Source of the DNA: Shewanella mangrovi
GTDB lineage: Bacteria; Pseudomonadota; Gammaproteobacteria; Enterobacterales; Shewanellaceae
Assembly: GCF_000753795.1 (NCBI RefSeq)
Contig: NZ_JPEO01000014.1
Location: 27,858 to 91,857 of the forward strand
Direction of reading: 5' to 3'
Length of the DNA stretch: 64,000 nucleotides
Shown: positions 1-7,900 of the stretch, piece after piece
Layout of the letters: every line of letters starts with the position of its first letter
How positions within the stretch are numbered: position 1 is the stretch's first letter
The notes under the pieces: generated by a model
What the model was told of the DNA's origin: nothing
The model's database searches: none
Seen by the model: only the letters and a program-made list of their open reading frames with translations
Position numbers and translations under genes: made by a program

Positions 1-396
1 TGCACCTTGCTGTATAGCGCGCATTAACGCAGCGATAATATCTGGTTTAGGGTGGATCAGTTGTTGCGCGTCGATACAGACTTGGCTGGGCACCAATGGC
101 TGCGACAGGCCATCACCAAAGCCGCGCGCTAAACCACTTAATACCGCTTGAGGGTCATGCTCAAACAGCGCTTAAAACTGAAGCTGACGTTGATAGTGTC
201 GAGTGGGATGCACCAGCTTCAAATTATCAGGCGCCAATTCGCGATAAAGGCTCAGATCGCGCGTTGACGCAGCGAGACCGGTCGCGAACTTAGTAATCAA
301 ATCCTGACGACTTATTTGGCCAAAATATTGCAGACAAAAATCGATAAAAGCGAGACGCTGCTTCTGCGCGTGATTAAGTTCATCCAGACGAGACAT
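1..396 (-). pseudogene. WYL-type transcriptional regulator, partial and interrupted by an in-frame stop
   Basis: The first 74 codons, read leftward from ATG at 396, encode a winged-helix-like N-terminus (ISRQDLITKF, then ASTRDLSLYRELAPDNL) typical of WYL-domain DNA-binding regulators. A TAA at 172-174 follows 'QLQF'. The same frame then stays open to the window edge and encodes 'ALFEHDPQAVLSGLARGFGDG' and more, which is how family members normally continue. A single AAA-to-TAA change would explain the break. I infer one gene split by a nonsense mutation, though a sequencing error is possible. The rest of the gene lies outside the window. The Shine-Dalgarno (AGGAAAG) sits inside an inverted repeat (398-451). 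Confidence 0.7.
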
Positions 397-397
397 T

Positions 398-451
398 AAC
401 GGGCTTTCCTAAGGTGTTAACAATAACGCAACCTTAACCAAAAGCCCGTTC
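398..451 (-). promoter_or_regulatory. Inverted repeat covering the Shine-Dalgarno of the WYL gene
   Basis: Positions 398-407 (AACGGGCTTT) are exactly complementary to 442-451, and an inner pair, AAGGT 411-415 with ACCTT 431-435, extends the fold. In minus-strand RNA the 3' arm contains the AGGAAAG Shine-Dalgarno, and the ATG follows at once. The hairpin could therefore hide the ribosome site of the WYL gene. There is no U-run, so a simple terminator for the upstream transglycosylase is less likely. Confidence 0.5.
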
Positions 452-471
452 TCTAGCAATCATTTTGATTA

Positions 472-1686
472 TCAAGAACCCGAAATACCTAATGCATTAA
501 ACGTAGCATCATCAGGAAATCCGTCTGGAATTAATCCCTTACTCGCCTGAAATGCACGTAAACTCTTGCGGGAATTACTCCCCAAAATACCATCAGGCTT
601 ACCCGCATCAAAACCTAATTCATTGAGCTTCTGTTGCAATACTTTAATTTGCTCTCGACTACGACGTTGCTGCTGCGGTGGCGCCTTTGCGAGCTTACCA
701 GCACCAATAATGCGATCGGCCAGATGACCAACGCTAATGGCATAGAAGTCTGAACGATTCCAGCGTTTGATCACCTCAAAATTATCGTAACCGATAAAAG
801 CGGGTCCCTGATGTCCGGCGGGCAAAATTAAAGTTGCGCGCATATCAGCCACGGGCAATCTATGACCATTGGCCTCTTTCAAACCAAGATGTTGCCATTC
901 TACCAGCGGCTTGCTTTGCCCAATCTGGGTGTAATCGAAACCATCAGGCAGCAGGACTTCCCTCCCCCAACGTTGACTTCGTTGCCAACCGAGATGCTGC
1001 AGAAAGTTGGCGGCTGATGCGAGCGCATCTTCAGTACTGCTCCATAGATCCGCTTTACCGTCGCCATCGGCATCGACCGCATAACTGGCGTAAGCACTGG
1101 GCATAAATTGCGTATGCCCCATTGCTCCAGCCCAAGAGCCTTGCATTTTTTCTGCGGGGAACTGGTATTTCTGGCTCAGCTGCAACGCTGTAATGAGCTC
1201 TTTGGTGAAAAACTTGCTGCGGCGATGATCGCAGGCCAGTGTCGCCAGCGAATCCAGCACCGGCATCTTGCCTTTATAGCCGCCGAAGTTGGTTTCCATC
1301 CCCCAAAATGCCAACAGATACTGCGCCGGAATACCATATTGCTTCGTCAGACTGTTAAGAAATTGTCGATGTTCTTCCAACAACTGACGCCCTTTATTGA
1401 CCCGCCAATCGGTAACGCGCTGATCAAAATATCCGGCAAAGGTTGAGGTAAACTCCGGCTGACGCCGGTCGAGTTCAATTACACGCTTAACCACTTTGAG
1501 ATTAGCGAGATGGGTTTTAATGGTGTCATCACTGACACCCTGCGATTTTGCTTGCTCGGCAAAAGACTGCAAACATTGTGGAAACTCATCCTGCACACGC
1601 TGAATTTCCTGAGCTACATCCACTGGTTGCGCCGCAAACGTAGGGGCCGCTATGACGGCGAGCACCCAAGAGATCTTCTTTAACAC
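472..1686 (-). CDS. Lytic murein transglycosylase (MltB/SLT_3 family) with C-terminal peptidoglycan-binding domain
   Basis: A 404-residue exported enzyme that cleaves the MurNAc-GlcNAc bond of peptidoglycan to give 1,6-anhydro products. A signal peptide (KKISWVLAVIAAPTFA) is followed by the catalytic domain with FWGMETNFGG (predicted acid Glu131), GAMGHTQFMPSAY and DADGDGKADLW. The last 60 residues form a PG_binding_1 repeat (LQQKLNELGFDAG...LRAFQ). A longer ATG start exists at 1728. I chose GTG at 1686 because a perfect AGGAGG (1693-1698) lies six bases upstream and the protein then begins directly at the signal peptide. There is no lipobox, so it is probably periplasmic and soluble, unlike E. 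coli MltB. It is transcribed toward the WYL gene. Confidence 0.9.
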   Translation of the reverse strand: MLKKISWVLAVIAAPTFAAQPVDVAQEIQRVQDEFPQCLQSFAEQAKSQGVSDDTIKTHLANLKVVKRVIELDRRQPEFTSTFAGYFDQRVTDWRVNKGRQLLEEHRQFLNSLTKQYGIPAQYLLAFWGMETNFGGYKGKMPVLDSLATLACDHRRSKFFTKELITALQLSQKYQFPAEKMQGSWAGAMGHTQFMPSAYASYAVDADGDGKADLWSSTEDALASAANFLQHLGWQRSQRWGREVLLPDGFDYTQIGQSKPLVEWQHLGLKEANGHRLPVADMRATLILPAGHQGPAFIGYDNFEVIKRWNRSDFYAISVGHLADRIIGAGKLAKAPPQQQRRSREQIKVLQQKLNELGFDAGKPDGILGSNSRKSLRAFQASKGLIPDGFPDDATFNALGISGS

Positions 1687-1882
1687 CGACAGCCTCCTGT
1701 CATCGTTCAGTGTCATACTGGCGTCCATCCTATCATTGAGCTAAGAATTTTTAAGCGCAATTTCGATTTTCACCAAACAAACAGTGTTTTTTTGAGCAGA
1801 TGGAGATTCTCGCCAACTATTGCTTGGTCGCCAGCCTGCTTAACGTATAATGGCCGCAACTAGCTATTAAGGAAGCCAAACC

Positions 1883-2242
1883 ATGAGTGAACTGTCCGCT
1901 GTGCTGAGCAGCTTTTTGAAAAACATCGAAGAAACTCAAACGCTGTGGGCGTTGCAGGATGAATCAGGTGAAGGTTGGGTTGTTTGTGACTCCACCATGT
2001 ATGAAGACACAGATGTAATGCCGCTGTGGTCAACAGAAGAAATGGCGGCTAAGCAGTGCAATGATGAATGGCAGGACTTCACCCCGACGCCAATCAGCGT
2101 AGAAGAGTTTCTCGAATACTGGGTAGAAGATCTCAATGAAGATGGCGTCACTATTGGTATCGATTGGCAAGGTGATGAAAACTGTGAAGAGTTAGAGCCT
2201 GTCGAATTCGCTAAAACGCTCGCTGAAATCGAAGCCGAGTAA
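1883..2242 (+). CDS. DUF2750 family protein
   Basis: A 119-residue, very acidic cytoplasmic protein. The N-terminus (SAVLSSFLKNIEETQTLWALQD), the central 'PLWSTEEMAA' and the 'PTPISVEEFLEYWVEDL' stretch match what I know of the DUF2750 family, whose function is unknown. The ATG has AAGGAAG just upstream. It is followed after 14 bases by an uncharacterised zinc-ribbon-like gene on the same strand, so the two are likely cotranscribed. No catalytic motif is visible. Confidence 0.8.
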   Translation: MSELSAVLSSFLKNIEETQTLWALQDESGEGWVVCDSTMYEDTDVMPLWSTEEMAAKQCNDEWQDFTPTPISVEEFLEYWVEDLNEDGVTIGIDWQGDENCEELEPVEFAKTLAEIEAE

Positions 2243-2256
2243 ATTATCGCGCTGTT

Positions 2257-2901
2257 ATGTCCGGTGTGCTGATTGATATTCCTTTTGAATTTCGCCACAT
2301 CTGCTGGTTTTGTGGCGAACCCTGCAATCAGCTGCTGGACTATCCCCTCGCAGGCGCAAACGCCCGCACAATTGCTATTCCAAGCTGTAAAGAGTGTCGC
2401 CAACTCGCCAACAAACAACTGCTTACGTCATATGCTGAATGCCGGGTGGCGGTCAAAGACGCATTAATGAAACGCTATGCTAAACATCTGGCTATTGGAC
2501 TAAATTGGACCGAAGAAGAGTTGGCTGAAGCAGACTTCACCTGCCGTACGCTGCAAAGCTTTCAACAGAGCGCATGGTTTATGTTCGAAGTCGCGAGAGA
2601 CAGAATCAATTTTAACGGGTGGCAAGTTAGCGTTGATGGCGTATCGCTTGACGAAGCAATTAACGACACCCGATTTGAATTCGATGGCGTACAGTACAGT
2701 TCGGTGTTTTCCGCTATCGAACAATATTGTCGCCATTTAGCGTTAGACCGCGATTTTCTCAGCGGCGTTGTTGCGGTAGTGGGTAAACATAGGTTTGGTC
2801 ATGCAGTGCGCCTTGCCAGAATCCATATTGTGTCATCTGACAAGGTTAAACGTGCTGTTATTCAAGAATTAATCGACGACGTTCAGGCTTTCACGAGTTG
2901 A
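2257..2901 (+). CDS. Hypothetical protein with N-terminal zinc-ribbon-like cysteines
   Basis: A 214-residue protein I cannot assign to a function. Two cysteine pairs near the N-terminus (CWFCGEPC at about residues 16-23 and CKEC at about 44-47) resemble a structural zinc ribbon. The rest is predicted helical, soluble and without membrane segments. It begins 14 bases after the DUF2750 gene, suggesting one transcript. Its last 19 bases overlap the end of cheV on the opposite strand. The two convergent reading frames share DNA, which supports both stops being real rather than one gene being an artefact. Confidence 0.7.
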   Translation: MSGVLIDIPFEFRHICWFCGEPCNQLLDYPLAGANARTIAIPSCKECRQLANKQLLTSYAECRVAVKDALMKRYAKHLAIGLNWTEEELAEADFTCRTLQSFQQSAWFMFEVARDRINFNGWQVSVDGVSLDEAINDTRFEFDGVQYSSVFSAIEQYCRHLALDRDFLSGVVAVVGKHRFGHAVRLARIHIVSSDKVKRAVIQELIDDVQAFTS

Positions 2902-3827
2902 CGCAAGCGCTCTTGTACGGCTTCCACCAGCAAGTCAGGTTGAAACTTAGAAATAAACTTATCGCAGCCCACCTTCTCCACCATCGCATTATTAAAACTG
3001 CCGCTTAATGAGGTATTCAAGGTGATGAATAAGTCTGCCATACGTTTGTCATTACGGATCTCGTAGGTCAAACGGTAGCCGTCCATCGATGGCATTTCGG
3101 CATCGGTGATCAGCATCAGAATTTCATCACTCACAACCTTGCCACTATCAGCCCACGCTTTTAGCATCGCCAGCGCTTCGGCACCGTCGGACGTTTCAAT
3201 CACCTCAATCCCAAGTTGCCCTAAGGTGTCACGCACTTGACGGCGCGCTGTGGGTGAATCATCGGCAATCAGGACTTTACGCCCGGGCATGTGTTGCACT
3301 AACTGCTGGTCGAGGATCTCGTCTGATAACTGGATGTTGTACTCAATAATCTCCGCCAGCACTTTTTCCACATCAATAATCGACACTAAGGTCGTTTTGC
3401 CCTGATCTTCCATGCGCGTGATAGCCGTCAAATAATGATTGCGACCCGCATTTTTCGGTGGCGGCAAAATGTCTTGCCAGGTCATGTTGACGATGTGCTC
3501 GACCTTACCGACCAGAAAGCCCTGCACTGACCGGTTATATTCGGTGATGATCAAATTGCTGTCTGGGGTAATGTCCATCGGACTAAAGCCGATAGCACTG
3601 CGAAGATTAATCACTGGAATCGAGGTGCCGCGAATATTGGCCACACCACAAATACAAGGGTGGCGTCCTGGCATCGCAGAAAGATGCGGCACTTTTACCA
3701 CCTCTTTTACCTTAAACACATTGATGGCATAAAGTTGAGTCGAATTAATCCGGAATAGAAGCAGTTCTAAGCGGTTTTCACCTACCAGTTGGGTACGTAA
3801 ATCAACTGATTCCAATAAATTTGCCAT
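2883..3827 (-). CDS. cheV: Chemotaxis coupling protein CheV (CheW-receiver fusion)
   Basis: A 314-residue cytoplasmic adaptor linking chemoreceptors to CheA. Residues 15-165 form a CheW-like domain (FRINSTQLYAINVFKVKEV; VANIRGTSIPVINL). Residues 183-314 form a receiver domain with the acidic pair Asp189-Asp190, the predicted phospho-acceptor Asp242 in 'LITDAEMPSMDG' and the conserved lysine in 'FISKF'. Length and architecture are normal for CheV. Phosphorylation of such receivers is generally held to modulate receptor adaptation. The only receptor gene nearby is the chemoreceptor at 13.8 kb. It is divergent from the lipocalin gene, with two palindromes between them. Confidence 0.95.
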   Translation of the reverse strand: MANLLESVDLRTQLVGENRLELLLFRINSTQLYAINVFKVKEVVKVPHLSAMPGRHPCICGVANIRGTSIPVINLRSAIGFSPMDITPDSNLIITEYNRSVQGFLVGKVEHIVNMTWQDILPPPKNAGRNHYLTAITRMEDQGKTTLVSIIDVEKVLAEIIEYNIQLSDEILDQQLVQHMPGRKVLIADDSPTARRQVRDTLGQLGIEVIETSDGAEALAMLKAWADSGKVVSDEILMLITDAEMPSMDGYRLTYEIRNDKRMADLFITLNTSLSGSFNNAMVEKVGCDKFISKFQPDLLVEAVQERLRQLVKA

Positions 3828-3854
3828 AAATGTCCAAACCTTTGTTACTACAGA

Positions 3855-3898
3855 ACTAGTTAACTAGTCATAATTATAGTGCGTAAGCTAAACGCACA
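3855..3898. promoter_or_regulatory. Two adjacent palindromes between cheV and the lipocalin gene
   Basis: A perfect 14-base palindrome ACTAGTTAACTAGT occupies 3855-3868. A second inverted repeat, GTGCGT (3879-3884) and ACGCAC (3892-3897) with a seven-base spacer, follows within 11 bases. Both sit between two divergent genes, where operators are expected. The binding protein is unknown. Confidence 0.4.
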
Positions 3899-4018
3899 TA
3901 TTGAGCGAATGCAAATTTATTACTAACTATTCGAATTTATTACGATTGATCGCTTTTAAACGCTAGTTCGTATTCGAGCACGCCCAATCAAGGAAATTTG
4001 AATATAAAGGATGCCATA

Positions 4019-4570
4019 ATGAAGACCTTATCGCTCGCGCTTGCACTGTTATTACTCTGTATGTCGGGGTGTACCAGTTTAGATAAGAAGATCGCCGTCG
4101 TTGAGCCGTTTGTCGCTCAACAATATCTAGGCAAGTGGTATGAAATTGGCAGACTGGATCATTCCTTTGAACGAGGACTGACCCATGTGACGGCCGAATA
4201 TCGTCAGCAAGCGGATAGCATAAAGGTGATTAACCGCGGTTTTAATCCTAAGACACTAGCGTGGCAAAGCGCCGATGGCGTGGCCTATTTTACCGATGGC
4301 CACGATGTCGGGCGCCTACGCGTCAGTTTCTTTTGGCCGTTTTACGGTGCTTATCAAATCCATCAACTCATCCCCGCAAAACCTGCGAATGGAGCGCCCT
4401 ATCAAGTAAGTCTGGTTTTGGGGCCCAATGTTGATTACATGTGGATTCTGGCCAGAACCCCACAAATCACCGCCGAGACCAAGCAGGCATTAGTCGAGCA
4501 AGCCGCAGCGCTTGGAGTCAACACAAACGACATCATCTGGGTAGATCAGTCATCGCCAATGGCACCTTAA
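4019..4570 (+). CDS. Lipocalin family lipoprotein (Blc-like)
   Basis: A 183-residue lipoprotein. A hydrophobic signal ends in CMSGC (lipidated Cys18), followed by the lipocalin signature GKWYEIGRLDHSFERG, the central strand 'VINRGFNP' and the C-terminal 'YMWILARTP'. Blc-type lipocalins are outer-membrane lipoproteins that bind fatty acids or lysophospholipids and help maintain the envelope. The frame is open from 3998, but I chose the ATG at 4019 because AAAGGA lies just upstream and the signal peptide starts there. The last four bases overlap the convergent methyltransferase gene. Confidence 0.9.
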   Translation: MKTLSLALALLLLCMSGCTSLDKKIAVVEPFVAQQYLGKWYEIGRLDHSFERGLTHVTAEYRQQADSIKVINRGFNPKTLAWQSADGVAYFTDGHDVGRLRVSFFWPFYGAYQIHQLIPAKPANGAPYQVSLVLGPNVDYMWILARTPQITAETKQALVEQAAALGVNTNDIIWVDQSSPMAP

Positions 4571-5181
4571 TCAAGCGTTATTTGGGCGGGTTTTATCGCC
4601 AATGTCAGTCCCGCTAACGCGGGCAAATGATGGGATTTTCGAATGTCAAAACCCGCCAACTTCAAACATTGATGTAATTCAATATGATTGAAGCGGTTGG
4701 TTTGCGGATGCTCAAACAACCGCTTACTCAACGGATTACAAATCGCAGCGCGATATAGCTCTTCAATCACAAAAGCGCCGCCGGGTTTCAGCACTCGAAA
4801 AACCTCGCTGACTGCGGCTTGCCAATCTGGTACATGATGAAACACCGCGAAATCGCACACGAGGTCAAATTGTTGATCATCAAAGGGTAATCGAGTGGCA
4901 TCGGCTTGCAACAATGTCAGCCAGTCGGCACCTGCATGACGTTCTGCACTGTAAGCAAGCATCTCTTCATCAAGATCAACTGCCACGACCTTCGCCGCGC
5001 CAAAACCGTTACGCAACAGCTGGATCCCCTGTCCATAGCCGCAACCTATCTCCAATGCTTGTTCGAAAGCAGGAAGATTGTTGTCAAACAGCCTTAATAG
5101 TAATGGCTGCTCTATTTTGCTTTGCACCCAATGTCGCATTGGATGTTTCACCACCATGCGTTCAAAACGATTCAGCTTCAT
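4567..5181 (-). CDS. Class I SAM-dependent methyltransferase
   Basis: A 204-residue cytoplasmic protein with a Rossmann-fold methyltransferase core: motif I ALEIGCGYGQGI, an acidic residue closing strand 2 (VVAVDLDEEML), motif 'LQADATRLPFDDQQFDLV' and 'EVFRVLKPGG'. This is the Methyltransf_11/UbiE-like arrangement, but the substrate cannot be read from sequence. The frame extends to 5307. I placed the start at 5181 because TAGGAGTGAGG precedes that ATG and the upstream codons do not look like family sequence. It converges on the lipocalin gene with a four-base overlap. Confidence 0.85.
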   Translation of the reverse strand: MKLNRFERMVVKHPMRHWVQSKIEQPLLLRLFDNNLPAFEQALEIGCGYGQGIQLLRNGFGAAKVVAVDLDEEMLAYSAERHAGADWLTLLQADATRLPFDDQQFDLVCDFAVFHHVPDWQAAVSEVFRVLKPGGAFVIEELYRAAICNPLSKRLFEHPQTNRFNHIELHQCLKLAGFDIRKSHHLPALAGLTLAIKPAQITLD

Positions 5182-5319
5182 CCTCACTCCTAAATCCGGT
5201 AACTCTTTCCTAAAAACTATCTTACTTGCATGACCCCCATGTGTCATAACACTAATGGAATTGATCTGAACCACAGCCCAACACGTAATCAGATGCATCA
5301 TCGCCAACTAAATACGTCT

Positions 5320-5877
5320 ATGAAACTATCTTCAATTCCATTATTCCCACTTCCCGTGTGTTTGATGCCTGAGGGACAAACAGAACTGCGCATTTTTGAG
5401 CCCAGATACCAACGCTTGGTGCGAGAAGCCAGCGTTAATCAATATGGGTTTGGCTTATGTTTGTACCAAGCAGAAACCCAGTCAATGCCGGGAGCAGGCT
5501 GTTTGGCTGACATAGTGGATTTTGAGCAACTCGAAGATGGTTTGCTTGGGATTGTCATTCGCGGCCGCCAACGCTTCACTTTGAACAGATTTATAATTGA
5601 AGATGATGGTCTGAAACGCGGTGATATTAGCCTATTAAATAACTGGCATGCTGAATCCGTCAGCCCAGATGAACAGCATATTACGCAGCAGTTACAAACA
5701 CTACATCAGCAACACTCACTATATGAGCATTATGCAGTAGAACGTTATCAAGATATCGCTTGGGTGTGTCAGCGTTGGCTAGAGATTTTACCGATCGATA
5801 TTGCGGCCAAACATCAATTAATGCTGCAAGAGGATCACCAGATGTTGTTATCACTTCTCAAACAACTTATTGATTGA
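5320..5877 (+). CDS. Lon N-terminal (LON substrate-binding) domain protein
   Basis: About 185 residues consisting of the LON substrate-binding domain alone (IPLFPLPVCLMPEGQTELRIFEPRY, GLLGIVIRGRQRF), without the AAA+ ATPase or protease parts of Lon. Stand-alone members are common in Shewanella and Vibrio, and their role is not established. The start is uncertain: the frame opens at 5230, but homology-like sequence begins at 'MKLSSIPLF' (5320). No good Shine-Dalgarno is visible there. The TGA stop (5875-5877) forms the first three bases of the TGATCC promoter element of the next operon. Confidence 0.8.
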   Translation: MKLSSIPLFPLPVCLMPEGQTELRIFEPRYQRLVREASVNQYGFGLCLYQAETQSMPGAGCLADIVDFEQLEDGLLGIVIRGRQRFTLNRFIIEDDGLKRGDISLLNNWHAESVSPDEQHITQQLQTLHQQHSLYEHYAVERYQDIAWVCQRWLEILPIDIAAKHQLMLQEDHQMLLSLLKQLID

Positions 5878-5902
5878 TCCATTTTCCTGAACCAGTCGTA
5901 TT
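5875..5902 (+). promoter_or_regulatory. Candidate ECF-sigma (ChrR-partner type) promoter
   Basis: TGATCC at 5875-5880 is followed 16 bases later by CGTATT (5897-5902). From memory, promoters recognised by ChrR-controlled ECF sigma factors carry a TGATCC -35 and a CGTA/TA-type -10, so this would be the autoregulated promoter of the sigma/chrR operon. The predicted start leaves a 5' leader of about 120 bases, containing a hairpin with arms TCAACAG (5918-5924) and CTGTTGA (5951-5957). The match is by eye only. Confidence 0.5.
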
Positions 5903-6027
5903 CTTCGCAAAGCATACTCAACAGTTAGCACGGGGCTGTTTTTTGGGTTGCTGTTGAATACTCAATATACCTTGTAATGGCTAAGGATTATTCGCGTTTA
6001 GCGTAATAAAAGGACTAAGATAAGCGA

Positions 6028-6639
6028 ATGAATGTTCACATTAACAACGCCATGAACCAGCGTAACTTGGATGAGATACAACAAAAACATCAATGGCTTA
6101 ATACGCTGTTGCTGCAAGTTGCTGCGGAGCGGGATAAAGACGCGTTTCAGCAAATTTTTCATCACGTTGCGGCTAAGATTATCGCATTTGGACATCAACG
6201 TTTAGGCTCCCAAGGTCTTGCAAAAGATTTACTGCAGGAAACTATGACCTCGGTTTGGACCAAGGCGCATCTGTTTGATGCCGATAAAGGCAATGCCATC
6301 ACCTGGATTTTTACCATTATGCGCAACCAGTGTTTTGATATGTTGCGTAAAGTCCAACACAACCGCGAAGACTGTTTGGGCGATAGTATCTGGCCATTGG
6401 TGGACTCATCGCCTGAAGAGTCGGAAACCATCGTGAGCAGTGAACAACAGCGCTTCCTGCTCGATCATTTAGCCCTACTGCCTTCAAAACAACGCCAAGT
6501 CGTCCAAGGCATTTATCTGCGCGAACTCACCCATCAGCAATTGGCTGAAGAACTCAATGTGCCAGTAGGTACCGTAAAATCAAGATTGCGGCTTGCATTA
6601 GAAAAGCTTCGCAGCCGTATGGAGCAATATGATGATTAG
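6028..6639 (+). CDS. ECF-family RNA polymerase sigma factor
   Basis: A 203-residue group IV sigma factor. Region 2 spans about residues 40-105 (AKDLLQETMTSVWTKAHLFD, then AITWIFTIMRNQCFDMLRK). Region 4 is at about 145-195 (LLPSKQRQVVQGIYLRELTHQQLAEELNVPVGTVKSRL), a helix-turn-helix for the -35 element. The downstream gene overlaps it by 11 bases and encodes a ChrR-type anti-sigma. By analogy with RpoE-ChrR of Rhodobacter, it likely responds to singlet oxygen or organic peroxides. AAAAGGA precedes the ATG. No obvious target operon such as a photolyase lies beside it. Confidence 0.92.
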   Translation: MNVHINNAMNQRNLDEIQQKHQWLNTLLLQVAAERDKDAFQQIFHHVAAKIIAFGHQRLGSQGLAKDLLQETMTSVWTKAHLFDADKGNAITWIFTIMRNQCFDMLRKVQHNREDCLGDSIWPLVDSSPEESETIVSSEQQRFLLDHLALLPSKQRQVVQGIYLRELTHQQLAEELNVPVGTVKSRLRLALEKLRSRMEQYDD

Positions 6640-7297
6640 CCATCACCCTCGCCCACAACTTCTCGAACAACATGCCGCCGGCACCTTACCAGCTGGATTA
6701 GCAGTCGCAGTGGCAACCCATTGTCAGATGTGCGCAGAGTGCCGCGCGTTGTTGCAGCAAGCAGAGGCAGCATGTGCGAGTCAACATCTCAGTGAGTTTA
6801 GCACTACAGGCCATAACGCTAGCGAAGCAGATGCACCTAACTTTGAAGATATTTGTGCTCAGATTACCAGTTTGCCAGCAACTGCGTCCGAACCGATGAG
6901 ACCGCATTTTATTTGTGTAAAAGGTCAGTCTTACCCGCTGCCAATCGCATTACAACAGCTTGATTGTGCTGCTTGGACATCTGTCGGCAATATCAGTCGC
7001 ATGCGCTATGACTTAGAAGACACCGCCGGGCGCGCCAGTCTGCTGCATATTGCCGCAGGTGGCAGTGTGCCGCAACATACTCATAAAGGTCGAGAGCTCA
7101 CTTTGTTACTCGACGGCAGTTTTACCGATGAAAGCGGTAAATATGTGAAAGGCGATTTTATTGAGCGTGATGGGTCAAATGAACACTCACCCTACAGCGA
7201 GCACGGCTGTTTGTGCTTCACGTTGGTGGATGCTCCACTCCATTTCACCAAAGGATTAGGAAAGTTGCTCAACCCATTCGGTCAATTACTGTATTAA
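6629..7297 (+). CDS. chrR: ChrR-type zinc anti-sigma factor with cupin domain
   Basis: A 222-residue cytoplasmic anti-sigma factor. The N-terminal zinc-binding motif H-x3-C-x2-C (HCQMCAEC, about residues 31-38) binds and holds the cognate sigma factor. The C-terminal cupin (about 90-205) carries possible metal ligands in 'PQHTHKGRE' and 'NEHSPYSEHGC'. In the Rhodobacter system the cupin is needed to release sigma in response to singlet oxygen. The 11-base overlap with the sigma gene implies translational coupling. Two adjacent ATGs (6629, 6632) are possible starts; GGAG sits just upstream of both. Confidence 0.9.
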   Translation: MMISHHPRPQLLEQHAAGTLPAGLAVAVATHCQMCAECRALLQQAEAACASQHLSEFSTTGHNASEADAPNFEDICAQITSLPATASEPMRPHFICVKGQSYPLPIALQQLDCAAWTSVGNISRMRYDLEDTAGRASLLHIAAGGSVPQHTHKGRELTLLLDGSFTDESGKYVKGDFIERDGSNEHSPYSEHGCLCFTLVDAPLHFTKGLGKLLNPFGQLLY

Positions 7298-7537
7298 TCA
7301 AATTACAGTGATAGCAGCTTAATATCGCTGTCATAAAGCTGTGTTTACCTATGACGCGATATACGAGGTTTTGCGTACAGCTTTTACACAGCTTACTCAC
7401 AAATATGCTTGATTAGTTGAGTTGTCTATGTTAGGTTCTGACTCACCTAAATTTCTTTAGCATGAAAAACTAAGGATATCTTATAGTTAAAACAAGTGCG
7501 TCGCATAGACGCTAGAACAATAGAAGGAGTGTGGCTT

Positions 7538-7711
7538 ATGTCATACAAAGTTAACGGACATGAAATTACAGTGAACTTTCCTGTAGACTCAATCTCAATA
7601 AACAAAAACTCAATTGCCTTCACCGATAAGAAAGGCAAAAAATTACAAACATTTTCTCAACGCACTGATGCCCTGAATTTTATGAAGTGGCTAGTAAGTG
7701 CAAGCAAGTAA
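7538..7711 (+). CDS. Small hypothetical protein (57 aa)
   Basis: A small soluble lysine-rich protein (SYKVNGHEITVNFPVDSISI...) that I do not recognise. The frame is open from 7496, but AAGGAG lies eight bases before the ATG at 7538, so I use that start. The 240 bases upstream contain a 9-bp stem (7305-7313 with 7323-7331, one G-U pair) and a short hairpin, GCGTC/GACGC (7498-7512), within the leader. No neighbour suggests a role. Confidence 0.6.
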   Translation: MSYKVNGHEITVNFPVDSISINKNSIAFTDKKGKKLQTFSQRTDALNFMKWLVSASK

Positions 7712-7810
7712 AGCTAGTCAATTCGGTACATCCCATTAACCTCTCACAAATTCGTACCGAAATTCCCTACTGCAAGTTAAGCAAATTGTTGTGACAACCT
7801 TGCAACCTAG

Positions 7811-7853
7811 TTTGGTTCAGGCAGACTTCCCGTTAGGGACTCGCCTGGCCAAA
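7811..7853 (+). ncRNA. Three-tier hairpin, candidate structured RNA
   Basis: Three nested complementary blocks lie in 43 bases: TTTGG 7811-7815 with CCAAA 7849-7853; CAGGC 7818-7822 with GCCTG 7843-7847; TCCC 7828-7831 with GGGA 7836-7839, closing on a GTTA loop. It lies 47 bases before the start of the next gene, on the plus strand, and is not followed by a U-run, so it is not an ordinary terminator. It could be a leader element, a small RNA or a repeat. The assigned strand is a guess. Confidence 0.4.
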
Positions 7854-7900
7854 TAGGCAACCCCAACGTTTCACTTGTTTAATAACTGCATTAGTATTGC

